DNA of 64,000 nucleotides from Erigeron canadensis (lineage: Eukaryota > Streptophyta > Magnoliopsida > Asterales > Asteraceae), in contig NC_057766.1 of the NCBI RefSeq assembly GCF_010389155.1, forward strand, positions 44,402,463 through 44,466,462, read 5' to 3'. Below are positions 35,201-46,581 of this stretch, piece after piece; within the stretch, counting starts at the first letter, position 1; each line of letters begins with the position of its first letter. The notes beneath the pieces were generated by a model, which made no database searches, was not told the origin of the DNA, and was given only the letters and a program-made list of their open reading frames with translations. Position numbers and translations under genes: made by a program.

Positions 35201-38200
35201 TTAATACATCAATCGCTACCAAAACAACCATTTCACTGCCAAATCATGGATACAAATAAACAAAAAGGGGTTGCAAGCGGATATATAAGTCGTGGATGGA
35301 TCACTTAACCTCAATCAGTTCGCCCTCAAACGTAACCATATTATTATTGTCCTTAACCTTACTTTCCTCGACCACCAAATTCTCAACCAATTTAATACGA
35401 TTATCCTCCTCCACAAATGCATCTAAACTAGCGGCAAAGGTCAAGTTCGATGTGTTAGCCTACTGTTATCCTCAACCCATTCTCGACGATGAAGAAGCGG
35501 TCGTTCCCGAAACGCAAGAACATCTGTTCGGTGATCAGTATATTATTAATACTTTATATTTTTGTAATTCATATTTTATAGTTTTGGTATCTATACTTGT
35601 ATTATTTACACTAATACTAGTTTTAATTATGTAGGAGATGACGTTGAAGAAATTCAAGTGCAAGATGTTCCAAAGAAGAAATTCGCGGAAAGAGCAGATA
35701 AAAAAGCTTGGACGGCGAAAGAAAAGGTGGCTTTGGCAAAAGTGTAGGATCATGTGGGATCATATCTCGACATGTAGAGCATTCAGAATGAACAAGTCGA
35801 CATCGGTTTTGGCAATGATGTTTAGAGCATTTCGCGACCAAATGTGAGGTGCACTACTAGAATTCATCAAAGTTTAAAGCGCCATGAATATTTTTAACCG
35901 CCTATATCACCAATCGGCTAAGTAGTCAAGGACATAAATTTCGGTGTTTCGGTCACGGACTCGTATACGAAATATCGTTTTTTTCGGTGGTATTTCGGTA
36001 ATTCTAATATTATGTATATATATTTATATATATACATAAATAAGAGTGAAAAATAAAACCTGGAAGTGCTTAAACAGAATTCACCGAAATTTCGGAAATT
36101 TCGGTCAAATTTTGGAAATTTCGGTGGTATTTCAGTCAAATTTCGGTCAATACCACCGAAAATTTCAGAAACGATATCAAAACCCAAATTCAGTACCGAA
36201 ATTATGTCCCACCACCGAAAACCGGTATACCACCAAAATTTCACCGAAATTGATAACATAGCCAATCGGTAATACTATTAACACTGTTTTTGAATAAATA
36301 ATTTTTAGAATGACATTATATCCTACTCTTACTCCTAAATTACATGCATACCTGAGATGAAACTCGGGACTCATGAAAACCCCCTATTAATCCACCTCCA
36401 CAAATGTGGGAAGTGAGACTCGAACATAGGTGGATCCTCCACCTTACCAATGTGTCACTAACCCCATTGGCTTTTATTAACATTTTTCTTATTTTTATAC
36501 TTGTATCTCACTTTTAATTCTACTTATTAATACTTTTTTATTAAATATACTTGAATTTATTAACACTTTTATACTTACACTTGTATCTGTTAATATTTTT
36601 TCATTATATACACTGTTACAAAAGTCTTAGGAAGACCGGATGCAAGTATGCAACTAGACGTGATGAGTAATGCCTTGATGGACCACAAAAAGAAAACAAA
36701 CGGCAAAGCTTTTACTCATTTACAGGCTTGAGAGATTGTCAAAGATCAACATAAATGATTGGAACAAAAATGTGTCGGAGAACTGGAGAAGCATCTTCCT
36801 CCCATTCCAACAAGCGAAGAAAGTTGTCTGATGTGGGAAATTACTACAAGTAGGCTACCGGAGCAACAAGGAATGAAGAGAACCCCTACCCGACCAAGAA
36901 AAAAGAGCGTTGGTGAAGAGCATCTTCCTCCCATTCCAACAAGCGAAGAAAGTTGTCTGATGTGGGAAATTACTACAAGTAGGCTACCGGAGCAACAAGG
37001 AATGAAGAGAACCCCTACCCGACCAAGAAAAAAGAGCGTTGGTGAAGCGTCATCAAAAGGGTAGTGTTGTTGAGTGTGTCAAGGCACACATGGAAGAGAA
37101 AACACAAGTTTTTGGACATACAAATCAATCAGGCTCAAGAAAAGGTTATATATATCCAGATCACAAATTTTCCCTCTAGCCGCAAAAGTACCGATCCATT
37201 AATGTTAGGGTGGACTCTTGATAAAAAAGTGCAATGGCAGCGAAATATATGGGCGTGTAAGTTTTAAATATCGATTCGTCGTAATTTATTTTTTTATTAT
37301 GCAATGTACTTTTTAATTATTAATAAAATGTTAGTTTAATATAATTGTTTTTAAATAATTATTTAATTTAATTACGAAAAATAAAAAATAAAAATGGGAG
37401 GGTTGGATCTCATGGCCGCAAGTAAACATGATGGTTTCAAGGGTTGGATTGAATTGGCATAATTATATTGGTGGGATTTGGGAGTGTTGGAATCATGGAT
37501 CTCATGACTCCTTGTGCTTTAGTTTCTATGCAAAAGCAAAGTTTAGTTAAACAAAAGTTTTGATCAATTAAAGAAACGAATTAAAACATAAATTGTTAAT
37601 CTAAAAAAAGTACATTCAAGAGACTAGTTATATATATTAAATAAAGTAAAAATAAAGAGAAAAGGTACAATTCCAACACATTTTTAAATGGCACGTTTTC
37701 ACCCAAATCCATCCAACCTGTTTTGACCCAAACCCAATTTGACCCTTTTCAAAAGTAGCCCATTTTGGCCTGAACCTGTTTTGACCCATAACCCAACCCA
37801 ATCCGACCCGTGTATTTTGCCACCTATAATTAAATTTATATAAAATCCATAAATCAAAATTTGAAGAGTACTTACACTCCAAGTAGAAAAGGCCAAACCT
37901 CCGACCTGATAGTTGCATCAACTCCCTAGAATTAATTATCAGGAAACGGCAGAAATACGTTATAAATAGTATCGTAAACTTGAAAATAAGTAGAAGAAGT
38001 AAGGTACAAGAAACAGGAACATACCCCACTGCGAACTTTCTTGAGAAATTTAACACCATCTTGAAGTTTTCCACCTGGTGTAAACAAAGTTTTCCATTGT
38101 TGGGGAGTGAGTGCATGTTTTCTTTTTCTACGTGACCATGGTGATTTGAGACGTCCCCTAGAATGAGTAATAACACATATCCCCATATTAAGGTAACTTG

Positions 38201-38619
38201 AAAAAGAACAGGCCTCTAAAACAAATAGATAAACAACCACAAGCTCATATATATCCCAAAACATAACTTATCAATATGGTTTAAGTCAGTGTTCTAAAAC
38301 GAATCAAACTATAGCCCAAAATCTGTAATGTGTATTCAACTTTAGATGAGTTAATTGTGTGTACAAGAAAGGTGAAAAGAATAGAGAGGCTAAACGGTGG
38401 TTATGCAGCTCTAGCTATATTTCAATCTTGATATTAGATATTGAGCCAAGAACTCAACCCTAAAAATTTGGCGGTTAATTACATATACATGAAATAAGTT
38501 ATGTAAAACATACAAATTCTATTCTACTACTACTTACTTCGGAAGAGGCAACTACGAAAAACACAACAGATCTCCATGACGATGAACAAGTTCGACTGTG
38601 TCTTAGACGGGGCTTTCAT
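29212..38619 (-). CDS. TBC-domain Rab GTPase-activating protein
   Basis: Five exons: 38619-38534, 38157-38025, 37925-37876, 30656-30603 and 30418-29212. They total 1530 nt and give 509 aa. The N-terminus has the plant TBC signature GRLKSPWSRRKRKHALTPQQ, then GVDATIRSEVWPFLLGV, which begins the TBC fold. An acidic Ser/Asp-rich insert of about 120 residues splits the domain. The catalytic half follows with the arginine-finger motif IIRLDAVRAN (Arg about residue 253) and the glutamine-finger motif GYCQGMSDLLSP (Gln about 317). These two residues drive GTP hydrolysis on Rab proteins in membrane traffic. Exons 1-4 hold only 107 codons, whereas the last exon is 1.2 kb. Intron 4 is 7.2 kb and packed with transposons. 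The exon 1 donor chosen (gtagta at 38533) keeps frame; the stronger-looking gtaagt 5 bp earlier would not. The target Rab is unknown. Confidence 0.88.
31136..32325. mobile_element. Non-autonomous Mutator-like element with perfect 9-bp target duplication (in TBC intron 4)
   Basis: Flanked by identical ttttaacaa at 31127-31135 and 32326-32334. The ends are gagtaatttatacttttcgt on the left and, inverted, gggtagattacatttttcgt on the right. Inverted arms run about 350 bp and contain tandem ~30-bp 'gggacgaaaagtgaaaaaat' units. The centre (31675-31975) is a G-rich array of ggcggtggt-type units, unlike the AT-rich arms. No transposase. Confidence 0.85.
32882..34040. mobile_element. Second Mutator-like element in TBC intron 4
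   Basis: Ends gggataatgatctgtggatg (left) and the complement of gggataatgacctgtggatg (right), with about 150-bp inverted arms that share cctgctaatctagaggttgc. The flanks ttcaattca and ttaaattta agree at 7 of 9 positions, consistent with an old 9-bp duplication. The right arm has a ~25-bp insertion relative to the left. No coding region. Confidence 0.7.
34058..34390 (+). mobile_element. Short non-autonomous Helitron
   Basis: Starts a|tctatactcccttataaaa and ends caccaatctag|t: TC at the 5' end, CTAG (CTRR) at the 3' end, inserted between A and T. A small stem (tgc-att-gca) lies about 13 bp before the end. 333 bp, close in size and design to the Helitron at 28420-28756. Confidence 0.6.
35930..36270. 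repeat. TTTCGG/CCGAAA-rich repeat block
   Basis: More than fifteen copies of tttcgg or its complement ccgaaa occur in 340 bp, mostly as tttcggt and accgaaa. The outer parts are inversely complementary (gtatttcggt at the left, accgaaattga at the right) around an AT-repeat core at 36010-36040. Probably a MITE-like insertion in the Harbinger relic. Confidence 0.65.
36345..36475 (-). mobile_element. tRNA-derived SINE head
   Basis: Minus strand: ggggttagtgacacattgg (A box) and tatgttcgagtctcac (B box) in the right order and spacing, followed by a body running toward 36345. Confidence 0.55.
36790..37047 (+). repeat. Perfect 129-bp tandem duplication
   Basis: Units 36790-36918 and 36919-37047 appear identical and begin agcatcttcctcccattcc. 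The period is 43 codons, so the open frame across it is preserved. Identity implies a recent event compared with the decay around it. Confidence 0.9.
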
Positions 38620-38901
38620 CAAATTCTATCCTAACTACTACTACTACTATTTACTATCTATCTGTAGATTGATAGAATTATTATACTATACAAATTATAG
38701 ATATAGATACATGGGATCAGGGGTTCCCATCCAAAATTACCCTTTTTGTTTAGATAGACAAATTGTATTTTTCTTAATGTCGTGGAAGCCAAACATTAAA
38801 AAAAAGAAGATATTACAAAAATATAAACAAGTATTTGTGTCTATGTAAATGTCAGGTGGGTAGGTATAGATGGATTGTTGGTGTTAGGAATTGGAATATA
38901 C

Positions 38902-39048
38902 CTACCTAGTGGTAGAATACATAGCAGCAGCAGCAGCAGCAATTACAAATCCAGCCAACACTGTGATTCCGGTGATGTTGATTACTCCTCCGCCGCTCCA
39001 ACTGGTGGTGATGGTTTCAGCCCCGGCGGAGGACACCAAAAATATCAT
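38902..39048 (-). CDS. Possible 48-aa single-pass membrane peptide
   Basis: An open frame from ATG 39048 to TAG 38902 reads MIFLVSSAGAETITTSW, then SGGGVINITGITVLAGFVIA, a run of Ala, and a basic end (YSTTR). The second half is a plausible transmembrane helix. An (AGC)n microsatellite at 38924-38940 encodes the six-Ala run. The layout (Ser/Gly-rich N-terminus, one helix, short basic tail) is seen in small plant membrane peptides, but I do not recognise a named family. It lies upstream of the TBC gene on the same strand, about 280 bp from its start codon. It could be chance coding. Confidence 0.35.
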   Translation of the reverse strand: MIFLVSSAGAETITTSWSGGGVINITGITVLAGFVIAAAAAAMYSTTR

Positions 39049-41225
39049 CTCACCCACCACCGCCACCGCCTGCCCATCTCTTTCTACTCAAAATACAACA
39101 ACTTTTAGTCTGCTGTCTAGGTGAATTAACTAGAACTCTCCCTCTCTCTTGTTTGGTCTTTTTTCCTGTCTCACTCTTCCTTGTTTCTTTATGGTTTCTC
39201 TCTCACACACACATATACCAGTTAAATAAGTAGTTAAGCGGGTGGGTACCGGCACCGGGGCATGTGACACCCATTAAGAGATTCCACAATATTGTGACTC
39301 TTACACGAGTTTTTATTAGAAAAAAAAAAAATTGAATAGGAAAAAAAGATAATTACATAAAAAAAAGAGGCATTTTCGAGTTGAAAGAAAGAAAAGAAAG
39401 TTGATAGTAAATGTATTCTTGAGTTAGAAAGGAGGGAAAATAAAAGATAAAAAGATACAATTTTACATTTATAGCCTTGTCGTAATTAAAACTTTTATAT
39501 AAGTTTGAGGGGTATAATAATAATTTCACCACTTTTCCTTCTAAATCTTGTCAAAAGTGGCAAGAAAGTTTTGGGATCAAAACATCCTATTTTTTTCTTT
39601 CTTTCCCTTCCCTTTCTTTTAAAAAAAAAACTCAAGAATACAAAAACTAAAAGTTTCTTATCTTTTCTTTTCTTATCTCTTCAAAATAAAACTCAAGAAT
39701 GCACTCTTAATATTAAAGTCAAACTATGTAAATTTTTTCATTTTAATTGTCTGGTTAAGTTTCTTTTCCCACTATAATTGTAAATATAGTTATTTATGAA
39801 ATATATTAGTTGATAAAAGTTATATTAATGAAAAATATATTTATATTGTAAATAATTTTATTAAAAATGTTATATACGTATATAATAGATGGAAATATAT
39901 CCTCATAAAGGAGAGAGCAAGAAAGGCAAATAACTAGTATATATACCTTCTTAGTTAGTTCATAATAACTGTTTGTTATCTCTTTTTATAAATAAAAAAA
40001 AAAAGATGGAGATTTTTATATAGTAGTAATGATAAATATTCACTATTACTGAATCATAAAATACTAAAAAGAACATAACACAAAGGAAAATGCTCAATGT
40101 CACAGTAGTGTGTGATGATAACAGTGACTAGTTGTGGTGGTGGCGATAATGGGAGGTGAAAACGATGACAAGTGCGACGGTGCCAAATAGTTTAGCTCAA
40201 ATAAAATTGTGCAACTTAAATTTTTATTATTATTACATGAATTGTGTTAAAAAAAAATTGTCATCAAATAAAGTTATGCATTTTAACATTACTACAAAAT
40301 TATAATCTTATTCTTTACTCATAATCTTATTTTGATTTCGTATAAACTATGAATTATTTTCTTATAAAAATATATAATATATCCAAACGATATAACACAT
40401 GGGTTTAGTCTAGTATTATTTGATATATCTATATTTAAAGTGGATATGTTTAATTTTTCTAATTAAAATGGGTATATTCCATACTTTTTATATAAGCCAT
40501 CCATAGAAGTAGAATAATATTCAAACGAAAGTTTAACAACATTTTTTTTGGTTAATATTACAAAATACCATAACCAAAATATTACAAAACTAATAGTATG
40601 ACTAAATTACCATACTAGTTCGTATGTATGACATGCATATGTATCAAGCAATGTATAATGTCAATAGGAAAAACATAAACCAAATAAAATAATACAAGTA
40701 TTAATAGTATTTCATGATATCCATCTATTAAATATCTATGTATCTTTAGTTAATTCATTATATCATTTCAAACACATATATTAATTATTTGTGTACTTTA
40801 GTTATGGGTTTCATGAATGATGATTTCATTGACCGTTTGATCATGGATTATAATTAGAATTGTTTGATATTGATAAATTGATATTAAACATATGTATTAC
40901 ATTTTGCATGCCAATGTCATTACATACACTTTTGTTTTTATTTTTATTATTGTTAATTTTGCTTTTTCCCTTTCAATCATTGCGCTTAAACTTTTGTTAA
41001 CTTTTCTTTTTTTATTTTCCTTTCTTAGAACACACACATATATATATATTACAATTAGGGTGTTTTTACTTTTTAGCATATATATACTACATCTATAAGG
41101 TGTCACTTAATTTACTAATCATAGTAAGTGGAATCATATATAGTTTTGAAAAATAAACAATGTCCGAAGACATGTAAAAATCGAGTTAAGTTTAAAAACA
41201 AAAAATACACTAGAACTGACTACTA
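39049..41225. other. AT-rich intergenic DNA, no gene
   Basis: CT-rich tract at 39140-39215 and long AT-rich stretches. Frames at 39505-39777 and 40892-41098 are low-complexity. A Helitron-like 3' end (ttagtctag|t at 40409) has no confirmed 5' partner. Confidence 0.5.
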
Positions 41226-41500
41226 CACACTATCAGACAGTGATTCCGATCGTATGGAATATAGCTTCAAGGTAAAGTCCAGGCCGATCCACAGAGACTG
41301 AGCAAGCGAGTTTAAAGTAATTTATAAAAGCTTTGGATTTTAAGGACTCCCGTCATGTTGGATTTGAAAATAGTTAGTTATTTTGAGAAGTTAGTAATTC
41401 CATAGAATTAATCGACATGATAATTTGTTTATCAAGATTAATTAAAAGATCGTCTACTTCAACTCCATGACACAACTTACTTTGGTTGCATTTAAAGTAA
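41226..41500 (-). repeat. Dispersed repeat, copy D (inverted)
   Basis: Begins with the complement of the terminal box found in copies A-C. On the plus strand it reads cactatcagacagtgattcc, then gatcgtatggaatatag and aggtaaagtccagg; in copy B's complement the matching parts are cacttacgggcagtgtaccc and gttcgtatgcagtatag. It abuts the broken 5' end of the gypsy gag relic. Confidence 0.5.
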
Positions 41501-41504
41501 ACCC

Positions 41505-42569
41505 AATTCTTGGATAAGGCACAATTTTGTCCGGAAATTCTTGAAAACGATCATTTGCTCAAGGAACAATTCTACTTGAAGTTCAGGAAGGATATAAGGG
41601 AGAAAATAAGTCTACGTCAAATGGAGTCTTTCTCCGTGTTGGCGGATGTAGCCCGAGATCATGAAATCCAGCAAACTCGAGTCGACGAAAAAAGCACGAG
41701 AAGAAAGGTTGAGAGTAGTAATTCACCAAACAAGAAACCTAGGCAAGTTGAAAGTTCAAGTGGAGGGTTTGCAAGGAACGACATTCCTTTTTGCTACCAA
41801 TGCAAAAGGAACCATTCGGGTGTGTGCAAAGCATTGATGAAGGGATGTTATAATTGTGGACAGGTGGGGCATATGAGCCAGGATTGCAAGGCGGGACCGG
41901 AGAAGCCTATTATGTGCTTTAAATGTTTTGAAGGGGGACACATGAGGAGTTCTTGCCCCACATTAACCGAAAAAGAAAGGCAAGAAGAGAGGAGAAAAGA
42001 AATGGAAAGAAGGAATGCTCGAACTCATGGAAATAAACAAGGTAGGTCCTTCCAACTTACCGTAGAATAAATTAAGGATACTAATAATGTATTCGCATGT
42101 ATCTCTCCTACATATGATATTCCTATACGAATTCTTTTGAATTTCGAAACCGATAGCTCGTTCGTTGTTTCTAGGTTGTTTCATATTATTCTCATATCAA
42201 AGTCACCTTTAAATGTCACGTTACAAGTCAAGACTGAGAGTGGTAAATGAAGTTGGTGACGGATGGGTACGAAGTGGTTAAGTCCTTACAATGCTAGAAT
42301 CGTATGGGTAATGAGGAGGCGATTCATCCGAAGATTTCTAAGGGTGTAGACTTGATGGTCAACATGAGAGGACATCTCTTACCGTTTGTTCGCGTCCATC
42401 GTTATTTATCTTATAGTTGTTAAACCCATTTTGCTAATATTGTCGATGTTGAAGAGAAATCTCCATTTAATAAAATAATCCCTTTCGTTTGTGAATTTGC
42501 CGAAACTTTATCCAAGGAGTTGTTGGACATTCATTTCAAAACAACAAGTTAAAGATTTTCTATCGATTT
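41505..42569 (+). pseudogene. Ty3/gypsy gag and protease relic (left half, before the copia insertion)
   Basis: The frame 41510-42070 (186 aa) is the C-terminal half of a plant Ty3/gypsy gag: LKEQFYLKFRKDIREKI, then FCYQCKRNHSGVC, and two zinc knuckles CYNCGQVGHMSQDC and CFKCFEGGHMRSSC, ending GRSFQLTVE before a stop. Downstream, 42080-42569 continues as protease/linker-like sequence with many stops. It reaches the position before the reverse transcriptase where the copia element inserted. The 5' half of gag and the 5' LTR are missing; sequence to the left is repeat copy D. Confidence 0.8.
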
Positions 42570-43545
42570 TGTAAGTCCCAACTAATACTAGATGGGTGCT
42601 GAAGACACCTCTATGTCAATGGTGAGTGTACTTTGCAACACTATCACTTAATCTGGACGTGACCAGTTTAGAGTGAGTAGTGTACCAGGTTAACTGGAAT
42701 GTTACTTATTAAGATGACAGTCGGAATAAGTAAATACAATGCAATAATGTAACTGACAAGTATATATAATTGGTAAGACAATATGTAATTTTCAAGTGTA
42801 TTTTATTTATTGATTATTAAATAAAATACAAGGTTGTTGCGGAACCAAGATAATACAAAGATGTAAATATCCTAACAACCTATGAAATACAATTGATCTA
42901 TACTTGGAAATTCTCCTAACAATCAAAACACTTAAAGTTGTGAAATGTTCATTTTTACGATTGAGAGAATATTGCACAAGTTCACCAATATTGCAGAATG
43001 TATGTGTTTGCAAAGTTGTTGAAATGCTTGGGCAAGGACCTCTATTTATAGTCGAAGTATGAGCATTGGGATCTCAACTTTGACGTACAAATATGGTTGA
43101 CAGCACACAAAAGTATTAGTAAATAATCCTTTGTGTGTGCTAAATAAAGTAAGACAAAAGGTTACTTTATTCAACCACTCTACATCTTTGCACTTTTATC
43201 CACAGACAAGATTATTGTCCGATTAAAAGGATGTAGTGTAAAAGGTCCTTCTCGTAATCAGTGTAAAGCTTTGTGAAGGCATTTACACTGAATGATCTCT
43301 AGTTGATTGATCTGGTGAAATGTCAACTGGGCTTCACTGCCATTGCCATTTCCTTTCTTCCACTTGTTGTCTTCGACTTCAACTGGAAGGTCTTCAGATT
43401 TATGTCTTCAGATCTCAACTGGAGGAAGTCATCAGTTGCTTAAACTGTAATATTTCGGATTTAAACTGTACAATGCAACTGGACTTCTAATATTTCGGAC
43501 AATTATCTGGAGAGCTCCAGTTTATAGTCAAAACTGGACCTAACA
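42570..43545 (-). repeat. 3' LTR of the copia element
   Basis: 976 bp, nearly identical to the other LTR. Main difference: an extra segment (ctgtaatatttcggatttaa, about 43446-43472) and absence of a ~20-bp block present near 55034-55058. Confidence 0.93.
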
Positions 43546-43556
43546 AATTCCCCCTA
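43546..43556 (-). other. Polypurine tract of the copia element
   Basis: Minus strand aggggggaatt-like run (AGGGGGAATT) immediately before the 3' LTR, the usual primer site for plus-strand DNA synthesis. Confidence 0.75.
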
Positions 43557-43817
43557 ATTGTCCTGAAATATTGCCAAGTATTTTCAAACTTGTTTCTATA
43601 CAAGTGTAAGTTGAAATACTTGTGTTTGATAAAACCTATAAAGTTTCCAAGATATTTTTATAGATCATCAAATGCCTTGGGTTAAATTTTAATTGTTTGT
43701 AGATCTTATCAGTTATCTAACTTGTGAATTACAATCTGGCAACTTGTATATACATAATTTTACAAAGAAGTTACAAGAGAGCAAATAAAATTACAAGCAG
43801 ATAGATAGAAGGAAAAC

Positions 43818-46581
43818 TTAAAAAGATGGCCCTTCGCCAGTTTTCCTTCTCTTGGAAACCGATGAGATTGGCTGTATGTCTTCAAGATCAAGGCCTAATC
43901 TTTCTTCAATGTTTTCCTTGAACTTGATCAGATTTTGCAATACATATTCCCAGCCTTTTTCTACCTTGTTCTTTCGCTGCCTACTCTCTAGCAAGCTCAA
44001 CATCTCCACATGCTCTGAATGACCATACTGATGGACATCAGGGTTCTCAGTGGTTCTTTTGGGTCCACCAAAGTATTGAACCTCAATAACAAAATGTTTG
44101 GCACCAGGTTTGATTGATACTTTTACATCAGTGATCTTACATTTTGTGCCTTCGACGCTGTACATCAGATAAGTATGTGCGAGCCTCTGATTCATTGGTC
44201 AGCTTTATCTTACTTGTGCTCAGTTTGTGAGTAGCAGCTCGAATATCATCAGTTGTTGGTTCAGATGGTTCTACCCAAGTCCTCAGATTTGCATCTCTTG
44301 ATAAGGCTTTCTGTTTTCTTCCTTTGGACTTGGTTGGAGTTAATACTTTGCTGACCACCTTCTTAACTTGTTCAATCCTTTTGAGGATCCCTTCTGACCT
44401 TATCTCTTTAGCCTTTTCCACCGATACATTCAAACACTTGGCATCAAGACCAACTTCATCATCTTGGTAGTGTTTATCCAGTTCTACTTCAAGCATTTCC
44501 TTCAGGACATTGACAATCCTTGGATCTTCTTTTATTTTCTTGTATTCCAACAGTTGCAAGCCAAGGAGTTGTGCGTCAGTTACATCAACAAGAGGGGTTG
44601 GAAGATTTTTCCTTGATTCAAACTGATTTGCCTTCATTTGTTTCTTCCTTTCCTTGACCAGATACCCAACCCTTGGTAATTTCTAACTTTCGCTTTCAGT
44701 AACTGGAGGTAATTGATCAATATTGCCAGTTTCCAAAATGGGTGCATCAGCGGCAGGTTTCTTAGAGTCATCAGTTGCAATGGCCTTTCCTTTATCTACA
44801 TTCCCCCTAACCACATCATCAAAAGATTCAATTACCTACTCACCAACCTCAGTACTGGTAGCAACAACCATCTCCTTCCCTGAACCTGAAGCTTCAACAA
44901 GAGTGCGAGGGGCACGAACAGACCTTTCCCCCTTGGCAGCATCTAGTCCTTGCCTAATAGCTTCAAAATCGGCATGACTGGAGGGTAAGCGATCTAGATG
45001 CTGCCACGATTGCATGTTCTTGCACTCTTTGAAGACTCCACAGAACATGCGAACTGTCCTCCATAGATGATTAATCTCTTGAGATTGAGTCATGACATTT
45101 CCACAAGTGGTGTCTTGACTCTTTTGAATCGCTTGAAGTATATTTAAATCATCTGGGGAGAGCCCAGTTGCCGGTGCTTCCTTTCCAACTTCTCCTTCCT
45201 GTTCTTTGCCAGCTTCAGTGGTCAGTTTTTCAATTGCAGTAGTGTGATCAGATACCTTGCTGGCTAATGTATCCAGACTTCACCTCAACTGATTGATCTC
45301 AGATGTTATGGGGGTGAGATCAACCTGGGGCGCTGCAGTCTTGGTGATCTCAGATATCACCCTTTCTATCAAATTATTCTCCCTTTCAGCCAAGGTATTT
45401 TCAATTTTCTGACCAACTGAAGTGGCCAACTGGTTGCCAAGCTCAACAACATCCAGACCAGGTCTTTCAACAAGTAATTTGACCTGTCTTTCTAATTCGT
45501 TCAATTCAACCTCTGATGATCTGAAAGTATTGTTCAGCAGGTTGGTGATGGATGTGTGTACCTTTGATTGAGTCAAGTCAAAAGCTTCCTTTAAAGAAGT
45601 AGCCAGTGAATTGCAACTGATGACTAACTCGTTGAGCTTCTTGAATACCAAGTCCTCATTGCCAGAGAACTTGTTAATCCCCAAATCAACCACCCTTACA
45701 TTAGTGATGTGATCCTTGTGGTATTTGGAGAGGGACTTGGTATTCTTGTCCAGTGTCTTCTAAATATCCTCCACCCTTGTTAAAAGGTTTGAGATATCGG
45801 TTTGGAAAGACACGAACTGGCTGTCCAGTGACGGAGGGGAAGGTGTCACTGGACCTGCTCGGAATGCAATAGATACAACTGGAGGAGGTACATAAAGTGA
45901 AGGTTCTCTAATTGTTGTTGCACCAGCTGAAGAAATAGAAGTTGTTGAAGAAGGAAGGGGAAGAGATTCAATGTGACGTTCATGCTGAGAGTGCTCAGGT
46001 GTGAACGTCAGCGACGGTGGAGTAAAAATGTGTCTATTTCTAGGCACATTCATGGATGAAAGTAGTTGTTGAGAGGCGAATGTTGGAATTTCTTGTAAGG
46101 AGGAGAAGTCAAGTGGTGAAACTGAAACTTGTGGTTCTTGGGGCTGACCAAGGAGAGAAGGGAGCTGATCAAGTACAATTGCATCAGCCATCTCCTGGTC
46201 AGATTCAGTCTCAGATGAATCCGAAGATTTAAGCTGAAACTCACCCTCATTTATGCCAAGATCCATAAATGTTGGGGGTGGCTGAACAGGTTGTTCAAAC
46301 TCCTGATGACCAGTTTGAGTTTCCTCAATGGTTTCATCAGTTATAGGATTCGTTGCCGAAGCATCTTCTCCCTGAAAAGAGGTAACTGGAGCCTCAACTA
46401 CAACTGCTCTTTCCTCAGTTGCAATATCATGGGCTAGTGATTCAGGGACCACGATCACTGGCTGTGACTGGTCAGATATAGCAAGTCCTGATCTAGATCT
46501 TCTTCTATTTTTGGTAGATCTTCTTGCCTTTGGAACCGCCTGGATGCCCGAGGGGAGACCTCCAGTTTCTGCAACAGTCAC
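43818..46581 (-). pseudogene. Downstream part of the extra (env-like position) region of the copia element
   Basis: Open blocks at 46581-45760 (273 aa, frame continuing from the preceding ORF), 45693-45280, 45093-44836, 44637-44137 and 44195-43818 are broken by stops and frame changes. The first block is Ser/Pro/Gln-rich and low in hydrophobicity. The second (LNELVISCNSLATSLKEAF) and third are Leu/Glu-rich with coiled-coil spacing. The last blocks are Lys/Arg-rich (VSKRRKTGEGPSF at the end). I see no signal peptide or membrane anchor, so calling it an envelope would be unsafe; only its position matches the env-like ORF of Sireviruses. Confidence 0.6.

Larger units (their letters stand above)
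34976..37070 (+). pseudogene. PIF/Harbinger ORF1 (Myb/SANT-like) relic in TBC intron 4
   Basis: Scattered plus-strand fragments resemble the DNA-binding ORF1 protein of plant PIF/Harbinger transposons. These are an N-terminus near 35246, a block KKAWTAKEKVALAKV at about 35695-35745 resembling the SANT helix of the family, and a C-terminal part at 36720-37064 with HKWLEQKCVGELEK and RPRKKSVGEASSKG. Stops, a SINE and a 340-bp TTTCGG-rich insert interrupt it. The C-terminal part carries a recent 129-bp duplication. Family call is moderate; no transposase ORF is seen. Confidence 0.45.

Noticed and set aside
39899..40409. Possible Helitron (tcctcataaagg... to ...ttagtctag)
   Set aside because: The 5' end is atypical and no terminal hairpin is clear.
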